DNA from: Deltaproteobacteria bacterium UBA4427
Lineage (GTDB): Bacteria > Myxococcota_A > UBA9160 > UBA4427
Direction: 5' to 3'
Length of the DNA stretch: 58,013 bases
Assembly: GCA_002390675.1 (NCBI GenBank)
Contig: DGPZ01000207.1
Span: 1 to 58,013, forward strand
In this document: in pieces, positions 1-7,973 of the stretch
Numbering within the stretch: the first letter of the stretch is position 1
How the letters are laid out: every line of letters starts with the position of its first letter
Position numbers and translations under genes: made by a program
The notes under the pieces: generated by a model
The model's input: only the letters and a program-made list of their open reading frames with translations
Told to the model about the DNA's origin: nothing
Databases searched by the model: none

Positions 1-1
1 T

Positions 2-976
2 GGTTATGCATCTGAGACAGACGTCCAGATCAACGCCGCGAACATCCAGACAAATGCCGAAAACATCGCGACTAATACCACTAATATCGCGACCAACACC
101 ACCGACGCAGTGGCGCTCGAAGCCACGCTGGCGGCAATTCAGGCGTTCCTTTGCGGCGACGGAGTCATCGTTCCGGGCCTCGAGACCTGCGACGACGGAA
201 ACAGTGCCGCGGGAGATGGATGCAGCCAGACGTGCGCGATCGAACCTTCCTTCGTTTGCAGCGGCTTACCTTCGGTCTGCTCCCTGCCTGAAAATGTTCG
301 CTTCATTGCCTGCTCCGATGGCGTTTCGGTGGAGGACACTGCGACGGGCTTGGTCTGGGAACGAAAGACGACAGCTGAAGGATTAAATAACGTAAACAAC
401 TCCTACTCATGGTCGGCGGACATTAGTTCCATTGCTGCAGACGGTACGGTTTATACGACTTTCTTGGCCCAACTCAATGCCAACGGATTCGGCGGGCATG
501 GCTCCTGGCGACTGCCCACAGTCAGCGAAATGCAGAGCATCCTGATTGGCGAAGGGGTTCTTGCGCAACTTCCCACCGACCCGACGACAGGCTTGAACCA
601 AACGGGACAGTCCACCCTTTGCTATTCGCCTCCCTGCCTTGACCGTGACTTCCTTGCGCATGCTGGAACAGCATCCCCATCGTATCCAGTTGTAGTCAAT
701 GGCCTCACAGATCAAGTGACGAGTCAGTACCGCATAGGTGTTTTGTCGTATTGGTCGTCACAGACGTACCTTCCTGAAGTGTCGAATGCTTATGGAGTCA
801 ACTTTGGCGCGAACGCACGGCTGCCCTCAAACATTCAGACCCCTCAAGTGCTGGAGGAACTCCCGGTTGGCATTCAAGCCATATCCAAGGAGTCGGGAGC
901 GCCCCATCCGCCTTCCAACAGAAGAGAAGTTGCTGTTTTTGCTCGCGCAGTTCGGTCGGGTTCGTGTGGCCCTTGA
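2..976 (+). CDS. Partial surface/exported protein: coiled stalk, Cys-rich DUF4215 repeat and DUF1566 domain
   Basis: The reading frame is open at the left edge, so the N-terminus is missing; 324 residues are visible. The first ~45 residues are Asn/Thr/Ala-rich with near-heptad units such as NIATNTT, as in a coiled stalk. Next comes one Myxococcus-type cysteine-rich repeat (CGDGVIVPGLETCDDGN, followed by GDGCSQTC). From about nt 330 to the end is a DUF1566-like (Lcl C-terminal) domain with the usual GLVWERK, GSWRLPT and YWSSQTY blocks. Families with this build are exported and thought to be cell-surface or adhesive proteins; the ligand is unknown. An internal ATG at 110 would lose the stalk, so I take it as internal. 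The gene stands alone, with no clear terminator after it. Confidence 0.8.
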   Translation, partial: GYASETDVQINAANIQTNAENIATNTTNIATNTTDAVALEATLAAIQAFLCGDGVIVPGLETCDDGNSAAGDGCSQTCAIEPSFVCSGLPSVCSLPENVRFIACSDGVSVEDTATGLVWERKTTAEGLNNVNNSYSWSADISSIAADGTVYTTFLAQLNANGFGGHGSWRLPTVSEMQSILIGEGVLAQLPTDPTTGLNQTGQSTLCYSPPCLDRDFLAHAGTASPSYPVVVNGLTDQVTSQYRIGVLSYWSSQTYLPEVSNAYGVNFGANARLPSNIQTPQVLEELPVGIQAISKESGAPHPPSNRREVAVFARAVRSGSCGP

Positions 977-1250
977 GATGGGGCTCCTGAGAACTGGAGG
1001 TTTGACCGCCGGGGGATTTCTGTGTCACGGTATGTCGGCATAAAAGTCCATCACGGGGCCTGACGCAGCATGCAAGCCCGGGGGCGGATCACCAAAAGCT
1101 TTGTGAGTCTTCATCGGACAAAGTCGCTTAGCCAGGAAGCCGGCGCCCCGCTAAAGATCCAGGCTAGGCGCTTCTTTGTTGGGCGGGCCACGGCTTCCGT
1201 TCTTCGAAACAAGACCCATCGCGACAAGCAGCCATCCAAGGAGCGTATAA

Positions 1251-1646
1251 ATGAGCACCCAACTCGCCAAGGCCGCGCTTGACCCAGGCATCGTCTCCGC
1301 AAAGCCAGAACAGCTGGTCGCCTTTTACCAGAACGTTTTCGAACTCACGCCGCTCGACCCCCTTGAGATTCCGGGCGTGGGAACGATCCACAAACTTGCC
1401 GCGGGCGAGAGCGTGTTACGTATCATGCGCCCAACCGAAATGCCGGCCTCCGACGAACGGGCCTGGTCCGCCGTCGCCGGCTTGCGCTACCTCACCCTCG
1501 AGGTCGTCGACATAACAGCCGCCGCAGCCGCGGTCATTGAGAATGGCGGCACGATTGTGCTGCCGCCTTTTGAGCTGCGCCCCGGACGCCACGTGTGTCA
1601 GGCGAGTGACCCGGACGGCAATATGCTTGAGATCGGCCAGGGTTAG
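1251..1646 (+). CDS. VOC (glyoxalase/dioxygenase fold) family protein
   Basis: A 131-residue single-unit VOC protein. It shows the FYQNVFEL helix near the N-terminus, a YLTLEV strand in the middle and the C-terminal DPDGNMLEIGQ strand, whose Glu is the usual last metal ligand. The first strand has no clear His ligand, so activity as a classical glyoxalase is doubtful. The ATG at 1251 has a GGAGC element a few bases upstream. The stop is 16 bp before the P450 start on the same strand, so the two are probably co-transcribed. That suggests a role on the same substrate, but nothing in the sequence names it. Confidence 0.8.
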   Translation: MSTQLAKAALDPGIVSAKPEQLVAFYQNVFELTPLDPLEIPGVGTIHKLAAGESVLRIMRPTEMPASDERAWSAVAGLRYLTLEVVDITAAAAAVIENGGTIVLPPFELRPGRHVCQASDPDGNMLEIGQG

Positions 1647-1662
1647 GCGAAGGGTAAAAGAC

Positions 1663-2874
1663 GTGACGACCTCCGGTAGTGTCCGCTTCTCCGACTACGA
1701 CCCTTACACGGATGCGGTGATGCGCGACCCGTGGCCATTCTACGCCGCCCTGCGTCGAGACTCTCCGGTGCACTACCTCGAACAATACGACACGTGGTTT
1801 CTCTCGCGCTTCGAGGACATCTGGCAGGCCACGACCCAAGATATGTTCACAGCAGAACGCGGGGTGACGCCGGAGATGGTCTTGCTCAAGAGGCCGCCTG
1901 CGGACGACCCGGTTTTCTCGATGCTCGACATGCCTCGCCAACGCGACTACCGCCGAATGCTCGCGCCTCGCTACACCCGTCGCGCGACGAACGAACTCGA
2001 GACTTTCATCCGCACGGAAGCGCGGGTCCTGATCGAGCCCCTCGCCGCGAACGGAGAGTTCGATGTGTACACGGACTATGCTGCGCCGCTATCAGCAAGA
2101 GTGATCGGTCATCTCATCGGGCTTCCGACCGACCTCTCACTCCAATTCGCACAGCTCGTCGAAGCGCATTTCCGCCGCCACTCGGGACAAGTCGGAGCCA
2201 GCGACGCTAACAACGCCGCGATGGCCGAGCTCATGCCCGCCCTGATGACCTTCATCGAAGAACAACGAGGGAAGGTGTCGGAGCACGACACAACGCATAT
2301 CGCGGCGTTGCTTAACAACGAGGCCGAAGGAAAACCGCTGAGCCTGGGGTCCATCGTTGCAACGCTATTCACCCTCCTCGTGACAGGAATCGAGGTCGTC
2401 CCCCTCGCCGTCGCAAATACCGCGGTCTATTTGGCGAAACATCCCGATCAGCGGAGCCAGCTAGTCAAGGACCCCAGTCTCATCCCCTTGGCCTTCGATG
2501 AATCCCTGCGTTACGACCAACCCACTAACCTGCTTGGTCGCGTTGTTAAGCAGGAAGTCACGATTGGCGAAAAGACACTCCGCGCGGGGCAAGGCGTGAT
2601 GTTTCTTTGGGCCTCAGGAAACCGGGATGAAGCCGAATTTGATGACGCGGATCAATTTGATATCACACGTCGACCACGCCGCTCCTTGTCCTATGGCCAC
2701 GGCGTCCACAAATGTATCGGCGAGCATCTGGGTCGGCTCGAAGGCCGGGTACTTCTCGAAGAGCTACTCCAAGTCGCGCCAGACTACACCTGTGGCGAAG
2801 GAGCGACCCGCGTCTACAGCGAATTCCTTCATGGATACCACCGGGTCCCGATCGAATTTGCCCCGACCCGGTAG
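1663..2874 (+). CDS. Cytochrome P450
   Basis: A 403-residue bacterial class P450, soluble and normal in length. I chose the GTG at 1663 because the protein then begins just before the typical SDYDPYTDAVMRDPWPFY block; the open frame upstream overlaps the VOC gene and is unlike P450. Visible motifs are ExxR (ESLRYDQP, E280/R283) and the haem loop SYGHGVHKCIG with Cys351. The haem loop has Tyr where Phe is usual. The I-helix reads TGIEVVPLA: the acidic residue is present (E244), but the Thr that normally follows and helps oxygen activation is replaced by Val. No ferredoxin or reductase gene is adjacent. It probably hydroxylates the substrate of the catabolic cluster on the opposite strand, which begins 45 bp downstream. 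Confidence 0.95.
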   Translation: MTTSGSVRFSDYDPYTDAVMRDPWPFYAALRRDSPVHYLEQYDTWFLSRFEDIWQATTQDMFTAERGVTPEMVLLKRPPADDPVFSMLDMPRQRDYRRMLAPRYTRRATNELETFIRTEARVLIEPLAANGEFDVYTDYAAPLSARVIGHLIGLPTDLSLQFAQLVEAHFRRHSGQVGASDANNAAMAELMPALMTFIEEQRGKVSEHDTTHIAALLNNEAEGKPLSLGSIVATLFTLLVTGIEVVPLAVANTAVYLAKHPDQRSQLVKDPSLIPLAFDESLRYDQPTNLLGRVVKQEVTIGEKTLRAGQGVMFLWASGNRDEAEFDDADQFDITRRPRRSLSYGHGVHKCIGEHLGRLEGRVLLEELLQVAPDYTCGEGATRVYSEFLHGYHRVPIEFAPTR

Positions 2875-2919
2875 GTCGCCCGCGCCCGTTCATCCATATT
2901 AAGCCAAGCGCGACCAGGC

Positions 2920-3666
2920 TCAGATCAAAGACGAATCTGCGCCACCATCGACTGAGAGCGCCACGCCCGTTAGATAGTTTGCAGGCTCGGAGCAGAGGAA
3001 TGTCGCGATCTTTCCGAAATCCTCCGGCTCGCCTGCGCGACCGGCCGGGTGATTCGCGATATAGCCCTCCATGCGTTCGCCGATCAACGATTCGAGCCGT
3101 GCCGTCATCTGACTCCCGGGGAGAATCGAATTGACTGTTATGCCCTGGCCGATCACTTCGCGAGCGAGGGTCTTGAGATATCCGGTTAGGCCCGCGCGGG
3201 CCGCATTCGAGTTAACCATCGCTGACAAAGGCTGTCGCACTCCCGTCGATGTAATCGCGAGTACTCGCCCCCATCGCTGCTCGACCATCCCCGGCAAAAG
3301 CCCGTTGCAAAGCTCGACCATTGCGAGCAAGCACCGGTCAATCGACTGCTCAAGCAAGTCGATATCGACGCTTTGTGCGAGCCCTGGCGGTGGACCGCCA
3401 ACATTGGCGATCAAAATGTCTGTCGTCGTGAAAATTCGCTTCGCTTCGCCAACCACGGAGCGCGCTCCCTCACGCGTGCTTAGATCGCCCACAAAGCAGT
3501 GGACACGCTCTCCAAGTTGAGCCCGCGCCGACTCGAGGCGCTCCGCATCGCGACCGATAATCAACACCTCGGCGCCCTCTTCTGCAAGCGCCTTCGCAGA
3601 AGCCAAACCGAGTCCCGCGGAACCCCCTCCAACAACTGCGCGTCGACCGCTCAGCCCGAGATTCAT
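2920..3666 (-). CDS. Atypical short-chain dehydrogenase/reductase-like protein
   Basis: A 248-residue SDR fold. The nucleotide-binding loop is GGGSAGLG (13-20), slightly off the TGxxxGxG norm, and NVGG stands in for NNAG. The catalytic Ser is present near 140, but the YxxxK pair is replaced by Ser153 and Arg157 (in VNSNAARAGL). This matches the BKR-like SDR subgroup known to lack the perfect tetrad. It may be a non-classical enzyme or may act on CoA/ACP substrates by another route. It is the last gene of the minus-strand run; its ATG overlaps the stop of the upstream dioxygenase-like gene by 4 bp, so translation is probably coupled. Confidence 0.88.
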   Translation of the reverse strand: MNLGLSGRRAVVGGGSAGLGLASAKALAEEGAEVLIIGRDAERLESARAQLGERVHCFVGDLSTREGARSVVGEAKRIFTTTDILIANVGGPPPGLAQSVDIDLLEQSIDRCLLAMVELCNGLLPGMVEQRWGRVLAITSTGVRQPLSAMVNSNAARAGLTGYLKTLAREVIGQGITVNSILPGSQMTARLESLIGERMEGYIANHPAGRAGEPEDFGKIATFLCSEPANYLTGVALSVDGGADSSLI

Positions 3667-4706
3667 TTTGACTCCTTAGGCGCGAGGGACGCTGCATCCA
3701 GGCCGTGATGCCCCCAGTCATCCCCGCCCCCGGCAAACTCGTTCTCAACCCAATGCTCATCAATCATCACACCGTCCCATCCTATTTCGACATCGAAGCC
3801 GATCGGCCCCTGCATGTAGTAGGAGACCGTGCCGTCATTGCGGTGACGACCCAACCCCGACGTAATCGGAATACCTGCTTTAAGCGCGCGATCGAGGGAC
3901 TTCCCGACATCATCAAGACTCGTCGTCTCAAACATCAAATGCTGCAGTCCTCTCAGGTCTCCAATCTGCAGAAGGGCAATGCTGTGATGTCTCGCGGTAC
4001 ATCTTAGGAAGTGAATTCCCATTCCATTCGGGCCGAAATGCATGAAGTCGCTGCGCTCGAATCCAAGCACATTCCGGTAGAAGTCGAGGGCCGCCTGGAT
4101 CTCGGGCACGTATAAGACAACGTGCCCCAACCCGAATGCGCCCGTCTTGAATTCAACCCCATGAGGAGAGACAAAGTCGCGATCACGCACGGGAGAGGCA
4201 AAGAGCTCGACCCTGTGACCCGCAGGATCATGTACAACCGCCAAGCATCCGACTGCACGGGCCACGCGTTCCTCTTCAGTCCCGAGTCGAATGTCGGCAC
4301 CACATGCGTCGATTTTTTTGCAGAGCCGATCGAACGCTCGCTCGTCTCGCAACTCGAGCCCGAGGTAAAGAAGACCGCTTTCTTCACGTGGATGAACCGC
4401 CACGCGCCACTGCAAGTCGTCCATCTTGAAATAGACACTGCCATCAGGCGCCTGTCCCTCCGCCTCTGGCTGAAGCATACGAATGGGACCCTCTGCACCG
4501 GGGAGCACGCGCGAAGGCATGAGTCCGCAAACACCTGTTGCAAGCTCACACCATGCGCTCGAATCCGGCGCGCCGAGCCCGACATAGCCAAGGCCCATAT
4601 AGCCGAGATCCGCGTACCCTAAATCTTCATTTCCGAGACCTGCGGCCACAGCCGCTGCATCCCCGAACCTATTATCGTTGCCATCACCCGAAGCGCCGCC
4701 CGCCAT
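3663..4706 (-). CDS. Two-domain VOC protein, extradiol (type I, BphC-like) dioxygenase family
   Basis: A 347-residue protein with two VOC modules, as in type I extradiol ring-cleavage dioxygenases. All expected residues of the catalytic second module can be placed: metal ligands His195 (GLGHVVLYV), His256 (GLQHLMFET) and Glu307 (FDVEIGWDG), with His241 and Tyr297 as catalytic partners. It should be an Fe(II)-dependent enzyme that opens a catechol-type ring. The ATG at 4706 has a GAGGG site 7 bp upstream, so the extra N-terminus is probably real. That extension carries an odd five-residue tandem repeat (DLGYA, DLGYM, GLGYV, GLG) just before the family's normal start. It lies in the minus-strand operon and overlaps the next SDR gene by 4 bp. 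Confidence 0.88.
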   Translation of the reverse strand: MAGGASGDGNDNRFGDAAAVAAGLGNEDLGYADLGYMGLGYVGLGAPDSSAWCELATGVCGLMPSRVLPGAEGPIRMLQPEAEGQAPDGSVYFKMDDLQWRVAVHPREESGLLYLGLELRDERAFDRLCKKIDACGADIRLGTEEERVARAVGCLAVVHDPAGHRVELFASPVRDRDFVSPHGVEFKTGAFGLGHVVLYVPEIQAALDFYRNVLGFERSDFMHFGPNGMGIHFLRCTARHHSIALLQIGDLRGLQHLMFETTSLDDVGKSLDRALKAGIPITSGLGRHRNDGTVSYYMQGPIGFDVEIGWDGVMIDEHWVENEFAGGGDDWGHHGLDAASLAPKESK

Positions 4707-4842
4707 CCAAAACCCTCATCGATGCGATTCATTCGCCGCCGCAAGGTATAGAAAACGAAAGCGACTGTCAGCGTAGTTCTCGGCGCTATCCAGGCGATTC
4801 GAATGCTAGTCGTGGAACACGGACAGGCCACGGCTAGTTGGC

Positions 4843-5256
4843 TCAGTCCTTGACCACACGAAAGCGCGGAATCAAACCAAAGTCATCGAGCGCCTCGAAG
4901 GTAATTTCCACCCCCTGGCCAATTTCAATCGAACCGGGGTCCGCGCCGATCAAGTCAGAAACCATCCGTACGCCCTCTTCCAATTCAATCGTCGCAACCA
5001 CATAGGGCGCATGCTCCTGCCATGCAGGATGGAATGGGCGGTGCGAAACCGTATAGGAATAGACTTCACCGCGTCCCGACAGAGGGGCCCAATCGTATTC
5101 CAATGCATAACATAATGGGCATCGCTCCTGTGGATAATGCCGCAGTTGCTGACAGCCGAGACACCGCTGAACCACTAACCGGCGCTCGTTGCAGGCGGCC
5201 CAGAAAGGCTCGCCTAAAGCAGTCACTACTGGTTTGGGACGTCCAGGAATACTCAT
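4843..5256 (-). CDS. Zn-ribbon/OB-fold (DUF35) acyl-CoA-binding partner of thiolase
   Basis: A 137-residue protein with an N-terminal rubredoxin-like zinc ribbon (CLGCQQLRHYPQERCPLC, four Cys) and a C-terminal OB fold (GEVYSYTV, PYVVATIELEEGV). DUF35 proteins bind acyl-CoA and form complexes with thiolase-fold partners, for example ChsH2 with Ltp2 in steroid side-chain removal. Its ATG overlaps the stop of the upstream thiolase-like gene by 4 bp, which fits a stoichiometric complex. A 136-bp gap separates it from the next gene in the run. Confidence 0.92.
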   Translation of the reverse strand: MSIPGRPKPVVTALGEPFWAACNERRLVVQRCLGCQQLRHYPQERCPLCYALEYDWAPLSGRGEVYSYTVSHRPFHPAWQEHAPYVVATIELEEGVRMVSDLIGADPGSIEIGQGVEITFEALDDFGLIPRFRVVKD

Positions 5257-6428
5257 GAGGCTCTCCCTAGGATCATCGCAGAGCCCTCGTGAAAATTGCC
5301 CTCCCCGCTTACAAGCACATGGTCGCAGCCGGGTACCTGGCGTTCCGCTTCAACTTGCCCGCGCAATTGGCGCACCGACTCACTAATCAAGTTGCCTCCT
5401 GAACAATGCCCCTCTGAGAGGAGCCCCCCGGACGTATTGACAGGTAATTCGCCACCTAACTCGATGGCACCGCTCCGAATAAACTCGGCCGCCTCGCCCT
5501 TCGCGCAGAATCCCAAATCTTCGAGTCCTGCAAGCACGGTCCACGTGAACCCATCGTAAATCTGAGCGCAGTCCATATCCGCCGGGCGAAGCCCCGCCAT
5601 TCCGAAGGCGCGTTCCCCCGCAATCCTCACGCCCTCTAGCGTTGTCATGTCGACCTTCTGGGTGACGGAGGTCGGCGGCGTCCCATGCCCTTCGCCTATT
5701 CCCAGAATAACGGCCGGGGTCTGCCGCAAGTCGCGTGCGCGCTCGGCCGAGGTAACGACTAACGCGACCGCTCCATCCGTTTCAAGTGAGCAGTCAAAAA
5801 GCCTAAAAGGATCCGTGATCATCGCAGACGCTTGGTGCTGCTCAAGACTAAGCGGCTTCTCCCGCATCAGCGCCCGCGCGTTCAAGTTTGCATGCTTGCG
5901 ACAGGCCACCGCAATTCGCCCGAAGTCTTCACTCGTCGTTCCGTATTCATGCATATGACGACGTGCGGCCTGCGCGAACCACTGCGCGGCAACCGTATTC
6001 CCAAAGGGACGTTCAAACTCGTCTACGTGGCGCATCACGGGATGCGGAGCAATCGCGCCGCGGCTCGTCTGAGAGACTCGCTGTGAGGAAAACCCCAGAC
6101 GCCCTGCTGCAAGGAGCACCACCTCTGCGACGCCGCCATGGATCGCCAAGGCGGCGTTTTGGACAGCACTGACGAGACTTGCTCCACCGGTGCGGATGGT
6201 CGAACCGAATGCCACATTTTCAAGTCCGAGGTTGAGGATAAAATCCTCGGCAATCGTCCCCGCGAGTTCGTTTGGCATAATACCATCGACATCCGAGGGA
6301 CGAAGGCCCGCATCCGTGATTGCTTCCAGCGCGGCCTCAAGATGCAAGTCGAGCGTTGACGCCTCGGTCCCCCGAGAGAACTCTGTCTGGCCGATTCCCA
6401 CAATGGCGCATGCGCCTGATAACGACAT
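5253..6428 (-). CDS. Thiolase-fold protein (lipid-transfer/SCP-x-like), probable retro-aldolase
   Basis: A 391-residue thiolase-fold protein of the non-canonical, lipid-transfer type. Where a classical thiolase has its nucleophilic Cys, this one reads GGASLVSAVQNAALAI with no Cys. The distal active-site loop is present as SEGHCSGGNL, and a conserved IYDGFTW block holds a Tyr of the kind used by Ltp2 aldolases. It is followed immediately by a DUF35 gene. Known Ltp2-DUF35 pairs cleave a C-C bond by retro-aldol reaction rather than thiolysis. I infer the same chemistry here, on an unknown CoA ester. It begins 14 bp after the upstream SDR stop. Confidence 0.9.
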   Translation of the reverse strand: MSLSGACAIVGIGQTEFSRGTEASTLDLHLEAALEAITDAGLRPSDVDGIMPNELAGTIAEDFILNLGLENVAFGSTIRTGGASLVSAVQNAALAIHGGVAEVVLLAAGRLGFSSQRVSQTSRGAIAPHPVMRHVDEFERPFGNTVAAQWFAQAARRHMHEYGTTSEDFGRIAVACRKHANLNARALMREKPLSLEQHQASAMITDPFRLFDCSLETDGAVALVVTSAERARDLRQTPAVILGIGEGHGTPPTSVTQKVDMTTLEGVRIAGERAFGMAGLRPADMDCAQIYDGFTWTVLAGLEDLGFCAKGEAAEFIRSGAIELGGELPVNTSGGLLSEGHCSGGNLISESVRQLRGQVEAERQVPGCDHVLVSGEGNFHEGSAMILGRAS

Positions 6429-6442
6429 TCAGCTATTCCTCT

Positions 6443-7213
6443 TCACGAGCAAGGCATCGAAGGATTCCGCATTCCCGTGAACCAACCACCATCCGCGACG
6501 AACTCAGACCCTGTCGAATAACTTGCTTCGTCGGTCGCAAGAAAGAGGATGAGTTGAGCAACTTCTTCGGGCATCCCGACACGCGGAATCGGAAAGCGAG
6601 AGTACGTCGACTCGTTCAGGTCCTCCACCGAGGCGAATTCTGAACCGCCCATCGCGGTATACATTCCGCCCGGGTGGACGCTGTTCACCCGAATTCCGTA
6701 TTGTCCAAGCTCGATCGCGGCGTTCTTCGTGAGTCCACGGACGGCCCACTTCGTAGAGGAATAGGCGGACAAACCGGCCGCCGAGTGAAGGCCGTCGATC
6801 GACGAGACATTGATGATCGAGCCGGAGCCGGCTCTCTTCATCGGTTTGATCACGGAGCGAATTCCTATAAACGTCCCGAACTGATTGATCTTGAAGACAC
6901 GCATATAGTCTTCGTCCGTCGTCTCGGTGAGTGCGGCCATGTGGACGACGGCCGCGTTGTTAACCAGGACGTTGAGTGGACCGAATTTTTCGGCACGCTC
7001 GATCGCTGCGTTCCAATCGCTTTGTTCCGTCACATCCATATGAACGAAAACAGCTGAATCTCCCAGTTCCTCTTGGAGTGCCTCGCCATCCGCGTCGAGC
7101 ACATCACCGAATACCACTCGCGCGCCTTCCTTAACCATCATTCGGACAGCAGCTGCTCCGAGGCCACGTGCGCCTCCGGTCACAAGTGCCACTTTATTTT
7201 CAAGTCGGTTCAT
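6443..7213 (-). CDS. Classical short-chain dehydrogenase/reductase (hydroxysteroid-dehydrogenase-like)
   Basis: A 256-residue classical SDR with intact motifs: TGGARGLG, NNAA, NVSS and AYSSTK (Tyr and Lys of YxxxK). A DVLDAD stretch after the second strand points to NAD(H) preference. Overall pattern is that of the 3-alpha/20-beta-hydroxysteroid dehydrogenase and glucose-1-dehydrogenase-like groups. The ATG at 7213 has GGAG 6 bp upstream. It is the first gene of the minus-strand run, so the operon promoter should lie between 7214 and about 7500. A likely role is oxidation of a ring or side-chain alcohol before cleavage by the downstream thiolase-like enzyme. Confidence 0.92.
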   Translation of the reverse strand: MNRLENKVALVTGGARGLGAAAVRMMVKEGARVVFGDVLDADGEALQEELGDSAVFVHMDVTEQSDWNAAIERAEKFGPLNVLVNNAAVVHMAALTETTDEDYMRVFKINQFGTFIGIRSVIKPMKRAGSGSIINVSSIDGLHSAAGLSAYSSTKWAVRGLTKNAAIELGQYGIRVNSVHPGGMYTAMGGSEFASVEDLNESTYSRFPIPRVGMPEEVAQLILFLATDEASYSTGSEFVADGGWFTGMRNPSMPCS

Positions 7214-7973
7214 GAGAGCTCCAGCAAGTAAGTTGACGTTGGTTGTCGGAGCGCCCGCGCAGAAGCGAAACAGCCCGCTCGAACCAGCCTAGGGAGTTCT
7301 GGACCGGAACTCCAACACCTAGCTGTCTCCCAATCGTCTATGGGAAGTCCTCGACTCTGCGCACACCAACAGTCCAAGGGCTCGGCCTCCAGAAGCTGGA
7401 GGCTCAAAACGCTCGATCTCGTAAAAAAGTGGCACCTCGATCGCGAGCGCCGGCGATATTTTTGTGAGCCCCTTGCCCTGTGCCTGCTGCCCCCCTGGAG
7501 ATATGTGGTTCTTCCGGATGGACCCACGGCATTCCGCGTGATAGGGCGGATCACGGACGGAGGCGTCACACGGCTGCCCAAGATAGACGGCCGCGTATTA
7601 GGCGCGATCAGGACCGCCGAATCGCGCGAGGCACCTCCGCCCGAAACGACGAAACCTTCGGCGAGCTCAACGTTCATCCCCTTCGCTCCGTTTCCTAAAT
7701 AATTGCGGAGGCCGTCGACGAAGGCGATCAGAGCTCCGTCGTAGTCGTATTAGGCAATTCCGAACCCATTTCAGTCACCCGCCCCGAAAGAGTCCCTCCC
7801 GCCTGTGAGCAAAATCGATCGAGCGGGGCGTCCACACCTCCCCCATGAGTGACCTCAGGCGGGCGTAGTTTCTGCGTTTCCAGGGATCCATGTTCTACGC
7901 GACTAGTCACTCCCCTAAACGAGATCTAAACTGACTGAGGCCGGCGAAGGCCAACTGAAAAGGGACAGCAAGC
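7214..7973. other. Divergent intergenic region, no convincing gene
   Basis: This 760-bp gap lies between the minus-strand catabolic operon and a plus-strand lipoprotein gene. Open frames exist on both strands, the longest on - at 7210-7677, but their translations are rich in Arg, Ser and Pro with no recognisable motif, and they overlap one another. The region should hold two divergent promoters and possibly an operator; I could not place one with confidence. Confidence 0.4.

Noticed and set aside
1537..1662. Longer N-terminus of the P450
   Set aside because: The extra 42 residues are Arg/Cys-rich, overlap the VOC gene in another frame, and do not fit P450 starts.
7210..7677. 155-codon minus-strand frame upstream of the SDR
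   Set aside because: No family resemblance, Arg/Ser-rich, overlaps the SDR start; more likely promoter region.
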